Below are positions 7,481 through 14,535 of a stretch of DNA of 21,286 bases, piece after piece. This DNA comes from Cloacibacillus sp. (lineage in GTDB: Bacteria > Synergistota > Synergistia > Synergistales > Synergistaceae), in contig NZ_JAJBUX010000116.1 in assembly GCF_020860125.1 (NCBI RefSeq), positions 1 through 21,286 on the forward strand, given 5' to 3'. The notes beneath the pieces were generated by a model that was not told the DNA's origin, did not search any database, and saw nothing but the letters and a program-made list of their open reading frames with translations. Position 1 is the stretch's first letter; every line of letters starts with the position of its first letter. The position numbers and the translations under genes were made by a program.

Positions 7481-7700
7481 AAAGGCGGTTGGCAAAAAGG
7501 AGCCGCTCCAGTGGCTTAAGGTTGTGAAGTCCTGCTGGCTCAGGAGAGAGGAACGCTCCGGCGGAGTGGAGAACGCCCTCGAGGGCGAGTATGGGAATCG
7601 GGCGAAACGGCTGCTTCACGCGGAGCTGGCGGCGGCGCTGGGGATAGGTGAGGAAGAGGTCGAGCCGTTTATTGAGAGATATCTTAAAGACAATATATAA
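7386..7700 (+). CDS. Stand-alone CarD C-terminal-domain protein
   Basis: A 104-residue protein that lines up over its whole length with the C-terminal helical domain of the CarD protein encoded just upstream: EALELIERIP against EIWAIIDKTE, LQWLKVVKSCWLRREE against IAEILWLVKILNLHKIE, and AAALGIGEEEVEPFIERYL against AFVLGLRRESVIPRIVDYI. It lacks the RNA-polymerase-binding Tudor-like domain. The AGGAGAGAGG just upstream of ATG 7386 is a good ribosome site. The gene overlaps the end of carD by 95 bases in another frame, so it is translationally linked to it. It may partner or antagonise CarD; no function is known to me. Confidence 0.75.
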   Translation: MTKEEALELIERIPYVTAFSALSGKARIDLYKKAVGKKEPLQWLKVVKSCWLRREERSGGVENALEGEYGNRAKRLLHAELAAALGIGEEEVEPFIERYLKDNI

Positions 7701-7775
7701 AACAAAATAGCAAATAGATGAAGTGCCGCTCAAACCTTTTATTTGGGTAGTCAGAGATCGGCGTTCGTTAAAGGA

Positions 7776-7838
7776 TACAACGAGTTGTGCCTGTCACGTA
7801 ATTCCAGTTGGAAGCGGCGGCGCGGCTCGTTTTTTATT
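7776..7838 (+). ncRNA. Structured leader RNA, copy B (riboswitch-like, with terminator)
   Basis: An 11-bp helix with wobble pairs (7781-7791 with 7819-7829), extendable by AA/TT, is followed by six T, a terminator. The loop carries the same CGTAA-n-TCCAGTTG-n-AA block as copy A. CAAC (7778-7781) can pair with GTTG (7807-7810), competing with the base of the terminator. The stems of the two copies differ in sequence but keep pairing (for example AGAG/CTCT in A against GCC/GGC in B), so the fold appears selected. It directly precedes the MATE gene. No strong promoter is visible just upstream. Confidence 0.6.
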
Positions 7839-7852
7839 TGAAAGGACGGTAA

Positions 7853-9229
7853 TTGATTAATATGGAAAGGTTTTTTACCCGGGACAACAAAATGGGAACG
7901 GCACCGGTGAGCCGGCTGCTGTTGACGATGTCGCTGCCGCTGATGCTTTCGATGGTGATGGAGGCGCTTTATAACGTAGTGGACAGCCTCTTTATCTCGC
8001 GTATCGGCGAGAACGCGATAACCGCGCTGTCGCTGGCCTTCCCCATCCAGCTGCTCGTAGTCTCAATCACGGTTGGCACGGGAGTCGGCATAAACGCGGT
8101 ATTGTCGCGGCTGCTGGGGGAGGGCGACAGGCGCGGAGTCAACGCTGCGGCGGCAAACGGCATCTTTCTCGCCGCGGCTACATACGTTATATTTTTACTA
8201 TTCGGCCTTTTCTGTACGGAGCGGTATTACGGTTCGCAGACCGCCGACGCCGAGATATACCGCTATGGCGTGGATTATCTCTCGATCTGCATGATCTGGT
8301 CGTTCGGCGGCGTGGGGCAGATCACATTTCAGAGGCTCCTGCAGTCTACAGGGCGCACTGCGCTCTCTATGGCCTCTCAGTTGGCGGGGGCGCTGATCAA
8401 CATCGTCCTTGATCCGATACTGATCTTCGGTCTCTGCGGCGCGCCCGCCTGCGGCGTTAAGGGGGCCGCGGCGGCGACGGTCATCGGGCAGATCACGGCG
8501 CTGGCCGCCGCCGTCTATTTCAACCTGCGGATGAATAGGGATATCTCATTCAAGCTGCGCGGCTTCCGCCCCGACTTTAATATGATAAAGAAGATATACG
8601 CGATCGGCGCGCCGGCGATCGTCATGCAGTCGCTCAACTCGCTGATGGCCCTCGGCGTGAACCTCATACTCATAGGCCTTTCCTCCACGGCGGTCGCCGC
8701 CTTCGGCATTTACATCAAGGTACAGAACTTTGTCTTTATGCCTGCCTTCGGCCTCAACAACGCCGTCATCGCCGTCGCGGCCTTCAACTACGGCGCGGGA
8801 AACGAGCCGCGCGTGAGGCAGACGATCCGTTACGGCATGATCTACGCGGCGGCGATCATGCTTGCGGGTATGTTCCTCGTGCAGCTGCTCGCGCTGCCGA
8901 TACTGCGTCTCTTCGACGCCTCGGCGGAGCTGCTTTCGATCGGGGGCCGCGCGATGCGCGTCGTCAGCGCCGGCTATATATTTACCGCCTATATGCTCAT
9001 CGCGCAGGGCGCCTGCCAGGCGCTCGGCAACGGGCTGTACAGTCTTATCGTGACGCTGCTGCGCGTCGTCGTCGTCCTGCTGCCGCTGCTGTGGCTCTTT
9101 TCCGTAGTCTTTCCGCTCAATGAGGTGTGGTGGGCATTCGTCATCTCGGAGATCATTTCCACGCTGGTGAGCGCGCTGCTGCTGCGGAGACTGTACGCTG
9201 AAAGGCTTGGCGCCGGGGGATGCCTGTAG
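7853..9229 (+). CDS. MATE-family efflux transporter (MepA-like)
   Basis: A 12-helix inner-membrane exporter driven by Na+ or H+. Two MatE repeats are visible, the first starting at SRLLLTMSLPLMLSMV and the second after about residue 240 (KKIYAIGAPAIVMQSL). The opening stretch with MGTAPVSRLLL and LYNVVDSLFISRIG is typical of the MepA/NorM-like branch. At 458 residues it has normal length. TTG 7853 is taken as the start because AAAGGACGG ends a few bases upstream; ATG 7862 is in frame but some 15 bases from the core of that site. It sits behind leader copy B. The cargo is unknown; small cationic toxins are usual for this family. Confidence 0.92.
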   Translation: MINMERFFTRDNKMGTAPVSRLLLTMSLPLMLSMVMEALYNVVDSLFISRIGENAITALSLAFPIQLLVVSITVGTGVGINAVLSRLLGEGDRRGVNAAAANGIFLAAATYVIFLLFGLFCTERYYGSQTADAEIYRYGVDYLSICMIWSFGGVGQITFQRLLQSTGRTALSMASQLAGALINIVLDPILIFGLCGAPACGVKGAAAATVIGQITALAAAVYFNLRMNRDISFKLRGFRPDFNMIKKIYAIGAPAIVMQSLNSLMALGVNLILIGLSSTAVAAFGIYIKVQNFVFMPAFGLNNAVIAVAAFNYGAGNEPRVRQTIRYGMIYAAAIMLAGMFLVQLLALPILRLFDASAELLSIGGRAMRVVSAGYIFTAYMLIAQGACQALGNGLYSLIVTLLRVVVVLLPLLWLFSVVFPLNEVWWAFVISEIISTLVSALLLRRLYAERLGAGGCL

Positions 9230-9249
9230 GATATTTTCTTACCCTTGTA

Positions 9250-9345
9250 TCACATATACCGGTAGTTATTCACCATGTGCAGCTTAAGCGCCATTTCCAC
9301 CGCTAGGCGCAGCTCATGGTCGCGCAGCTCTTCGCGAAGCGGTAT
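9250..9345 (-). pseudogene. Possible relic of a PucR/CdaR-type regulator C-terminus
   Basis: On the minus strand an open stretch ending at 9250-9252 reads LREELRDHELRLAVEMALK and then LHMVNNYRYM. This is the style of the last helices of PucR/CdaR-type regulators, where the helix-turn-helix is followed by an arginine- and leucine-rich helix. No start, ribosome site or helix-turn-helix accompanies it, so if real it is a remnant. The resemblance is by eye only. Confidence 0.2.
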
Positions 9346-9482
9346 TTTACGGAATCGCGGAGGGTGAAAGGCGCGGCGTCTCCACCTTCCGGCAGTCCGG
9401 CTTCAGCGCACGGCAAACAACCGCCGTTTCGCGCACGACGATGCGGTTGTGTGTTTTTTCAAAAACGGCAGAGATGCGGTCT

Positions 9483-10133
9483 CTATTTGGTCTTGAGGCC
9501 CTCCATCGAAAGCCGCAGGTGTTCCTTTATCAGGCGGACGCTCTCCGTCTCGTCGTGATTTTTCAGCGCCTCAAGGATGGTGATGTGCTCCTCAAGGCTT
9601 GGGTTTGTGTCGAAGTCGAAGAAAGACTCAAAGAAAATCATCTGTACGAATGTGCGTGAGAGGATGTTTTTTATATATCCCACGAGCGTGTTATTGCCCG
9701 AAGATTCGGCGATGATGATATGGAAGTTGTCGTTGACGGTCAGATAGGACTCGAGGTTGCGGTTGACGAAGGTCTCGTGCTCCGCGTCGATCTGCTCCTG
9801 CAGGCGGCATAACTGCAACGGCGTGATATGCTTCGCCGCCTTGCGGACGGCCATGATCTCCAGCTCCTCGCGCACCTCGTAGGTGTCGATTATCTCCTGT
9901 CTGGTCGGCGAGGCGAGACAGGCGCCCCAGCCCGGTATGATCTGGACGAGCCCTTCGTTTTCCAGGCGTCTTAAAGCCTCCCGTACTGGCGTGCGGCTCA
10001 CTTGCAGCTCCTTGGCTATCGCCACCTCCGGCAGCCTCTGGCCGCTGACCAGCGCTTTTTCGAATATCTTTTTTCTCAACTGATCATATACAAATCCCGC
10101 CGCCGTTTGCACGGAAGATGACGTCATAACCAT
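9483..10133 (-). CDS. GntR-family (FadR/FCD subfamily) transcriptional regulator
   Basis: A ligand-responsive repressor or activator. The N-terminal winged helix (about residues 10-75) contains the GntR signature VSRTPVREALRRLENEGLV. It is followed by an all-helical FCD domain (about 85-210) whose metal/ligand residues include the DNFH segment. ATG 10133 is preferred since GGGGAG lies 10 bases upstream; a TTG start at 10151 falls inside that site. It is divergent from an AGCS symporter and upstream of the SDR/GcvP-like operon, which it could control, as FCD regulators commonly sense carboxylates or amino acids. It stops with TAG. The real targets are not shown by sequence. Confidence 0.9.
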   Translation of the reverse strand: MVMTSSSVQTAAGFVYDQLRKKIFEKALVSGQRLPEVAIAKELQVSRTPVREALRRLENEGLVQIIPGWGACLASPTRQEIIDTYEVREELEIMAVRKAAKHITPLQLCRLQEQIDAEHETFVNRNLESYLTVNDNFHIIIAESSGNNTLVGYIKNILSRTFVQMIFFESFFDFDTNPSLEEHITILEALKNHDETESVRLIKEHLRLSMEGLKTK

Positions 10134-10166
10134 ATTCAACCAACTCCCCAATATGCTTCAAGTAAA

Positions 10167-10195
10167 AATATACATAGTACACCGCATATTTGCAA
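10167..10195 (-). promoter_or_regulatory. Promoter of the GntR regulator gene
   Basis: On the minus strand TTGCAA (10195-10190) and TATATT (10172-10167) are 17 bases apart, placing the start just upstream of the gene. The spacer contains GTGTACTAT, which may hold the regulator's own site. Confidence 0.45.
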
Positions 10196-10433
10196 GCGGA
10201 AAAAATGAGAAAATTACCGTCAGCCGCATTTGTGCCCTTACAGTTTTGCGGGGCTGTACCGGCTTTTACATGCGGTGAGGTATATGGAGCCGGATATTAT
10301 GGATTTTTTGAATCTTCCCCTAGACGGTACGCGGCCCTGTCCGCCTTGTTCATAAGACAAAGATTGTTCTATTTTTTGCTTTGCCGCCTTGCGGTTTTTC
10401 CCCGTTCGCGATAAATTCTTGTGCGTGCAAAAG
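10196..10433. other. Intergenic region between gntR and the AGCS gene, no gene seen
   Basis: Short frames exist here but none has a ribosome site or recognisable protein. CCGC-CTT-GCGG followed by TTTTT (about 10385-10400) is a very small terminator-like hairpin. The promoter of the AGCS gene was not located with confidence. Confidence 0.3.
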
Positions 10434-10467
10434 ACTCCCGAAAAATAAACGCTTTTCCGCCGGGAGT
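10434..10467. repeat. 7-bp inverted repeat upstream of the second AGCS gene
   Basis: ACTCCCG (10434-10440) and CGGGAGT (10461-10467) are perfect inverted arms 20 bases apart, ending 32 bases before the AGCS start codon. They could form an operator or an mRNA hairpin near the ribosome site. Confidence 0.35.
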
Positions 10468-10498
10468 ATATATTGTTGACGAAAGGGAGTTATTTTTT

Positions 10499-11929
10499 AT
10501 GTACGAAGCATTCAGTGCGCTTATCGGAACGATCAGCAACTTGATGTACAGCTATCTGCTGATCATTATGCTGCTTTCAGCGGGGGTCTACTTTTCCCTG
10601 CGGACGGGGCTGGTGCAGCTGCGCATGCTGCCGGAGGCTGTCAGATCGGTAGGGGAGAGGTCGGGCGGCAAAGATTCCGTATCTTCGTTCCAGGCGCTCA
10701 TGGTATCGACGGCCAGCCGCGTTGGGACCGGCAATATCGTCGGTGTGGCGAACGCCATCGCCATCGGCGGTTACGGCGCGGTCTTCTGGATGTGGCTTAT
10801 CGCCCTGCTAGGTGGCGCGACGGCCTTTGTGGAAAGCACGCTGGCACAGATATACAAGAAAAAGGCCGCGGACGGCAGCAGCTATGGAGGCCCCTCATAT
10901 TACATCCAGGCGGCGCTGAACAGCCGCGCGCTGGGCGTCGTCTTCGCTGTAGCGCTCATCGCCACCTACGCCGGGGGATTCAATATGCTGGCCTCCTATA
11001 ACCTTATCGACAGCCTTTCGGGCTACGGTTTTTATGACAAATACTTTCTCGGCTCACACAACCTGGTCCCCATCATCGGCGGCGCGTCGCTCGCGCTTCT
11101 GGTCGGCTTCTGCATCATGGGCGGCGGCAAGCGCATCGTCAAAGTGACGGAGGTGCTGGTGCCCCTGATGGGCGTGCTGTATATCCTGCTGGCTCTGATC
11201 GTTATGGCGCTTAATATAGAAAGGCTGCCAGAGGTGCTGTCGAAAATTTTCACCGCCGCTTTTGACTTCCGCGCGATCTTTGGCGGATTTGCCGGCTCCG
11301 CGATTATGCAGGGCATCAAGCGCGGCCTCTATTCCAACGAGGCCGGCGTTGGTTCCGCGCCGAACGCGGCGGCGGCGGCCGATGTGGCCCATCCCGTTAC
11401 GCAGGGGCTGGTGCAGATGCTCTCCGTGTTCATTGACACGCTGCTGATCTGTACGGCCACCGCGATGATGTGCCTCTGCACCGGCATTATACCCGGCGAA
11501 GGTCTGAAAGGCGCGCCCTTTGTACAGCAGTCGATGTCCGTCGTATTCGGAACCGTAGGGCCGTACTTCATCACCGCCGCGCTGCTGCTCTTCGCCTTCA
11601 CCACGCTGCTGGGTAACCTCTTCTACTGTGAGGGCTGTCTAAACTACATCGCGGGACGCGCGCTGAGCAAAAAGGCGATGAGCGTCTTCCGCGCCGCCGC
11701 CGTCGTTGCGGTTTTTGTCGGCGCGCAGCTGGAATTCGGCCTCGTCTGGGATATGGCCGACGTCCTTATGGGAGTGATGGCGCTCATAAACCTGCCGGTA
11801 ATCGTCATCCTTGCCCGGACGGCGCTCGCGGCGCTGAATGATTATACCGCCCAGAGACGTTTAGGCAAAAAGCCGGTCTTCAAGGCCGCCGCCATCGGCC
11901 TGAAGGAAAAGACGGATTTCTGGAATTAA
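10499..11929 (+). CDS. AGCS-family amino acid/sodium symporter (second copy)
   Basis: Imports a small amino acid such as alanine or glycine with Na+. Hallmarks are GTGNIVGVANAIAIGGYG, the WMW segment after it, and NEAGVGSAPNAAAAADVAHP, in about ten membrane segments. ATG 10499 gives 476 residues, the family's usual length, and has AAAGGGAG nine bases upstream; the longer frame from 10421 has no ribosome site and adds a hydrophilic head unlike the family. It differs clearly from the copy at 3413 and is GC-rich like the operon downstream. Divergent from the GntR regulator, it may supply the substrate of the SDR/GcvP-like operon; that link is inferred. Confidence 0.93.
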   Translation: MYEAFSALIGTISNLMYSYLLIIMLLSAGVYFSLRTGLVQLRMLPEAVRSVGERSGGKDSVSSFQALMVSTASRVGTGNIVGVANAIAIGGYGAVFWMWLIALLGGATAFVESTLAQIYKKKAADGSSYGGPSYYIQAALNSRALGVVFAVALIATYAGGFNMLASYNLIDSLSGYGFYDKYFLGSHNLVPIIGGASLALLVGFCIMGGGKRIVKVTEVLVPLMGVLYILLALIVMALNIERLPEVLSKIFTAAFDFRAIFGGFAGSAIMQGIKRGLYSNEAGVGSAPNAAAAADVAHPVTQGLVQMLSVFIDTLLICTATAMMCLCTGIIPGEGLKGAPFVQQSMSVVFGTVGPYFITAALLLFAFTTLLGNLFYCEGCLNYIAGRALSKKAMSVFRAAAVVAVFVGAQLEFGLVWDMADVLMGVMALINLPVIVILARTALAALNDYTAQRRLGKKPVFKAAAIGLKEKTDFWN

Positions 11930-11939
11930 CGGTTTTTGC

Positions 11940-11996
11940 CGCCGGGCCGAGGGGGATCCTAATGCGCGTATTCCGCGTCCCGGCCCGGCGCGTTTG
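11940..11996 (+). terminator. GC-rich hairpin after the second AGCS gene
   Basis: CGCCGGGCCG (11940-11949) pairs perfectly with CGGCCCGGCG (11981-11990) around a 31-base interior that can pair further. Only a weak T-tract (CGTTTG) follows, so efficiency is uncertain. Confidence 0.5.
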
Positions 11997-12232
11997 TGTG
12001 TGCGTCCCGGCGAAGCCTGTGTTTTTCGCCATAAAGACACGAATGTATCGTGACGTTTATATTTACCCCCCTTTTGTAGTAACCATTCTCCGCGCGCCTG
12101 ACGGCGTATTCCATAAATATGAAACCTCACCGCTTCAATCAATATTGACTGATACCATCCGTCTATATCGGAAATCAGGCGGCCAAAAAACTTCTAGGTT
12201 TGAATAAAGGTTATTTTATTGCAAATATAGTA
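11997..12232. other. Intergenic region upstream of the SDR/GcvP-like operon, no gene seen
   Basis: The sequence turns increasingly AT-rich toward the operon promoter. I see no coding frame with a ribosome site, and no known RNA element. Confidence 0.35.
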
Positions 12233-12261
12233 TTGACAATCTTCCCCGAATAATATATAAA
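12233..12261 (+). promoter_or_regulatory. Strong promoter of the SDR/GcvP-like operon
   Basis: Consensus TTGACA (12233-12238), a 17-base spacer and TATAAA (12256-12261) in AT-rich DNA. Transcription should begin near 12268, leaving a leader of about 70 bases. Confidence 0.75.
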
Positions 12262-12276
12262 TTAATCAAGAAATAG

Positions 12277-12295
12277 TGTATACAGTGGATACTTA
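12277..12295. promoter_or_regulatory. Possible GntR-type operator downstream of the operon promoter
   Basis: TGTATACA (12277-12284) is a perfect 8-bp palindrome of the kind bound by FadR-type GntR regulators, and GGATAC follows, giving an imperfect repeat of the half-site. It lies just after the predicted transcript start, where a bound repressor would block transcription. The GntR gene at 9483 is the nearest candidate. Confidence 0.35.
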
Positions 12296-12339
12296 CAAAA
12301 ACGCTTCATATCAAAATAAATAATAAAGGAGAGACAGAC

Positions 12340-13122
12340 ATGCTGGATTTGAACAAACTGTGCGGAATGAACGGTAAAACCGCCATCGTCACCGGCGCCG
12401 CCTCTGGTATCGGCGCGGGGATCGCGCGCTTTTTTGCGAACGCGGGTGTATCGGTCGTCATTGCCGACATCAACGAGGAGCTTGCGGGTAAAGTCGTGAA
12501 AGAGATCAAGGACGCGGGCGGAGAGGCCGAATTCATCAAGTGCAACGTTACGAAAGAGGCTGACTGCAAGGCGCTTGCCGACCGGGTAGCGGAAGAGCGT
12601 TCAAGGATCGATATCCTTGTGAACTGCGCCGGCGTCGCACGCCGCCACACTGTAGAGACTCTTCCCGAAAGCGATTGGGACCTCGCGATCAACGTGACGC
12701 TCAAGAGCGTCTATCTCATGTGCAAGCATGTCGTACCTCATATGAAAAAGGCGGGCGGCGGCAAGATCGTCAACATCGGCTCCGGCTGGGCTCTCAAGGG
12801 CGGGGATCACGCCGTCTCCTACTGCGCCGCGAAGGGCGGCGTATGGAACATGACGCGCGCGATGGCCATCGACCACGGCCCCGACAATATAAATATAAAC
12901 TGCGTCTGCCCCGGCGACATCGACACGCCGATGCTCAAGAGCGAGTGCGAGCAGCTTGGCGGCGTATATGACGAGAAATACAAGGAAGAATGCGCGCAGC
13001 GCCCGATGGCCCGCCTCGGCGAACCGAAGGATGTCGCGATGTGCGTCTTTTTCCTCTGCAGCGACATGGCCCCGTGGGTGACAGGCTCTTCGCTTGTCGT
13101 AGACGGCGGCGGAATAGCATAG
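12340..13122 (+). CDS. SDR-family NAD-dependent oxidoreductase (first)
   Basis: A classical short-chain dehydrogenase of 260 residues. The cofactor motif TGAASGIGAG is at 18-27, D43 ends the second strand (VIADIN), indicating NAD+ rather than NADP+, NCAG is at 95-98, and the catalytic residues are S148, Y161 and K165 (YCAAK). A typical C-terminal end (VTGSSLVVDGGG) is present. AAGGAGAG precedes ATG 12340. It is the first gene of the operon, with 13 bases before the GcvPA-like gene. It probably interconverts a hydroxyl and a keto group on a substrate or product of the GcvP-like enzyme; the substrate is not known. Confidence 0.9.
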   Translation: MLDLNKLCGMNGKTAIVTGAASGIGAGIARFFANAGVSVVIADINEELAGKVVKEIKDAGGEAEFIKCNVTKEADCKALADRVAEERSRIDILVNCAGVARRHTVETLPESDWDLAINVTLKSVYLMCKHVVPHMKKAGGGKIVNIGSGWALKGGDHAVSYCAAKGGVWNMTRAMAIDHGPDNININCVCPGDIDTPMLKSECEQLGGVYDEKYKEECAQRPMARLGEPKDVAMCVFFLCSDMAPWVTGSSLVVDGGGIA

Positions 13123-13135
13123 GAGGAGAAATCAG

Positions 13136-14521
13136 ATGTCAAAGAAGATGTATCCCTATATCCCCAACTCTGAGGCGGCCGTACAGGCCGAGATGCTCAA
13201 GTTCATCGGAGTCAATTCGGTTGAGGAGCTGATTGCCGACATTCCCGAAGATATGCGTATGAAGCAGGCGATGAAGCTGCCCGAGCCCATCTACGACGAG
13301 GCCGGGCTTTTCCGTCACGTCAGCACGATGCTTGGTAAAAATAAAACCGCGCAGGAGCTGGTTTGCTTCCTCGGCGCGGGCTGCTACAACCGTTACGTAC
13401 CGGCGGTAGTAGACGAGGTCATCAACCGCTCCGAGTTCCTCACCGCCTACGCCGGCGAGCCTTACGAAGATCACGGCCGTTTCCACGCGATGTTTGAATA
13501 CCAGTCGATGATGGCCGAACTGCTCGACATGGACGTCTGCAACGTGCCGAACTACGACGGAAGCCAGGCCGTAGGCACGGCGCTCCGCATGGCGACGCGC
13601 ATCGTGCGCCGCAAAGAGGTGCTCATCCCCCGCAACATCAATCCCGACACGCTGAGGGCGGTGCAGACCTACCTCCAGCCCGACGTCAAGGTGACCTTTG
13701 TCGACTATGGTTCAAAGACGGGACGCATCTGCCTCGACAGCCTCAAAGAGAAGCTCACCGAAAACGTCGCCGCCGTACTTGTGATGAATCCCAACTTCTT
13801 CGGCGTCATCGAGGAGAAGGCCCAGGAGATAGCCGATATGGCCCATGCCAAGGGCGCTCTGATGGTAGCCTACGTAGAGCCTTCTACGCTTGGCGTGCTT
13901 ACGCCTCCCTCGCACTACGGCGCGGACATCGCCTGCGGGGATATCCAGGGACTTGGCCTCCATATGAACTATGGCGGCGGCGTGGCCGGTTTCATCGCTA
14001 CCGCCGACGACCCGCGCTTCGTTGACGAATATCCCTCGCGCCTCTTCGGTATCGCGCCGACGAGCGAGAAAGAGTGGGGCTTCGGAGACGTTCTCTGGGA
14101 GCGTACCTCGTTCGCGAACCGTGACAGCGCCAAAGAGTTCGTAGGAACGCATTCAGCGCTCTGGGGCATCGCCGCGGGCGTATACCTCGCCGCGATGGGG
14201 CCGCAGGGCATGAAAGAGCTTGGCGAAGCCGTCGTACAGCGTCAGCTCTGCCTGAAGAAGGTGCTCTCCGGAGTGAAGGGACTCTCCTTCGACAGACTCT
14301 CAGGCACCCCCTTCCAGGAGGTCGTCGCCGACTTCTCCGCGAGCGGTAAAAAGGTCTCCGAGATCAACAAAAAGCTGCTTGAAAAGGGTATCCTCGGCGG
14401 CTACGACCTCGGCAGAAACTTCCCCGAACTTGAGGGCTGCATGCTTCTCGCGGTGACCGAGCAGACCTCGGCGGACGATATCAAAGCTCTTGCTTCGGCA
14501 CTGAGCGAGATCCTGGCGTAA
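13136..14521 (+). CDS. Glycine dehydrogenase subunit 1-like protein (GcvPA-like, divergent)
   Basis: The N-terminal half of a split P-protein fold, a PLP-dependent decarboxylase of the aspartate-aminotransferase superfamily; in GcvP this half pairs with the PLP-bearing half. At 461 residues it has the usual length, and FEYQSMMAEL (120-129), MNPNFFGVIEE and ADIACGDIQGLGL are recognisable. Several motifs differ from the glycine enzyme as I know it: GAYDHY reads GCYNRY (82-87), and the TSNICTNQ segment is replaced by one containing EFVGTHSALW. AGGAGG precedes ATG 13136. It is followed after 14 bases by its partner. Probably acts on an amino acid, perhaps not glycine. Confidence 0.85.
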   Translation: MSKKMYPYIPNSEAAVQAEMLKFIGVNSVEELIADIPEDMRMKQAMKLPEPIYDEAGLFRHVSTMLGKNKTAQELVCFLGAGCYNRYVPAVVDEVINRSEFLTAYAGEPYEDHGRFHAMFEYQSMMAELLDMDVCNVPNYDGSQAVGTALRMATRIVRRKEVLIPRNINPDTLRAVQTYLQPDVKVTFVDYGSKTGRICLDSLKEKLTENVAAVLVMNPNFFGVIEEKAQEIADMAHAKGALMVAYVEPSTLGVLTPPSHYGADIACGDIQGLGLHMNYGGGVAGFIATADDPRFVDEYPSRLFGIAPTSEKEWGFGDVLWERTSFANRDSAKEFVGTHSALWGIAAGVYLAAMGPQGMKELGEAVVQRQLCLKKVLSGVKGLSFDRLSGTPFQEVVADFSASGKKVSEINKKLLEKGILGGYDLGRNFPELEGCMLLAVTEQTSADDIKALASALSEILA

Positions 14522-14535
14522 AGGAGGCCATTTCA

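Noticed and set aside
10190..10414. Plus-strand frame of 74 codons between gntR and the AGCS gene
   Set aside because: No ribosome site and no family resemblance; it overlaps the gntR promoter region.
10421..10498. Longer N-terminus of the second AGCS symporter
   Set aside because: The added residues are hydrophilic and unlike the family, and the good ribosome site is just before ATG 10499.
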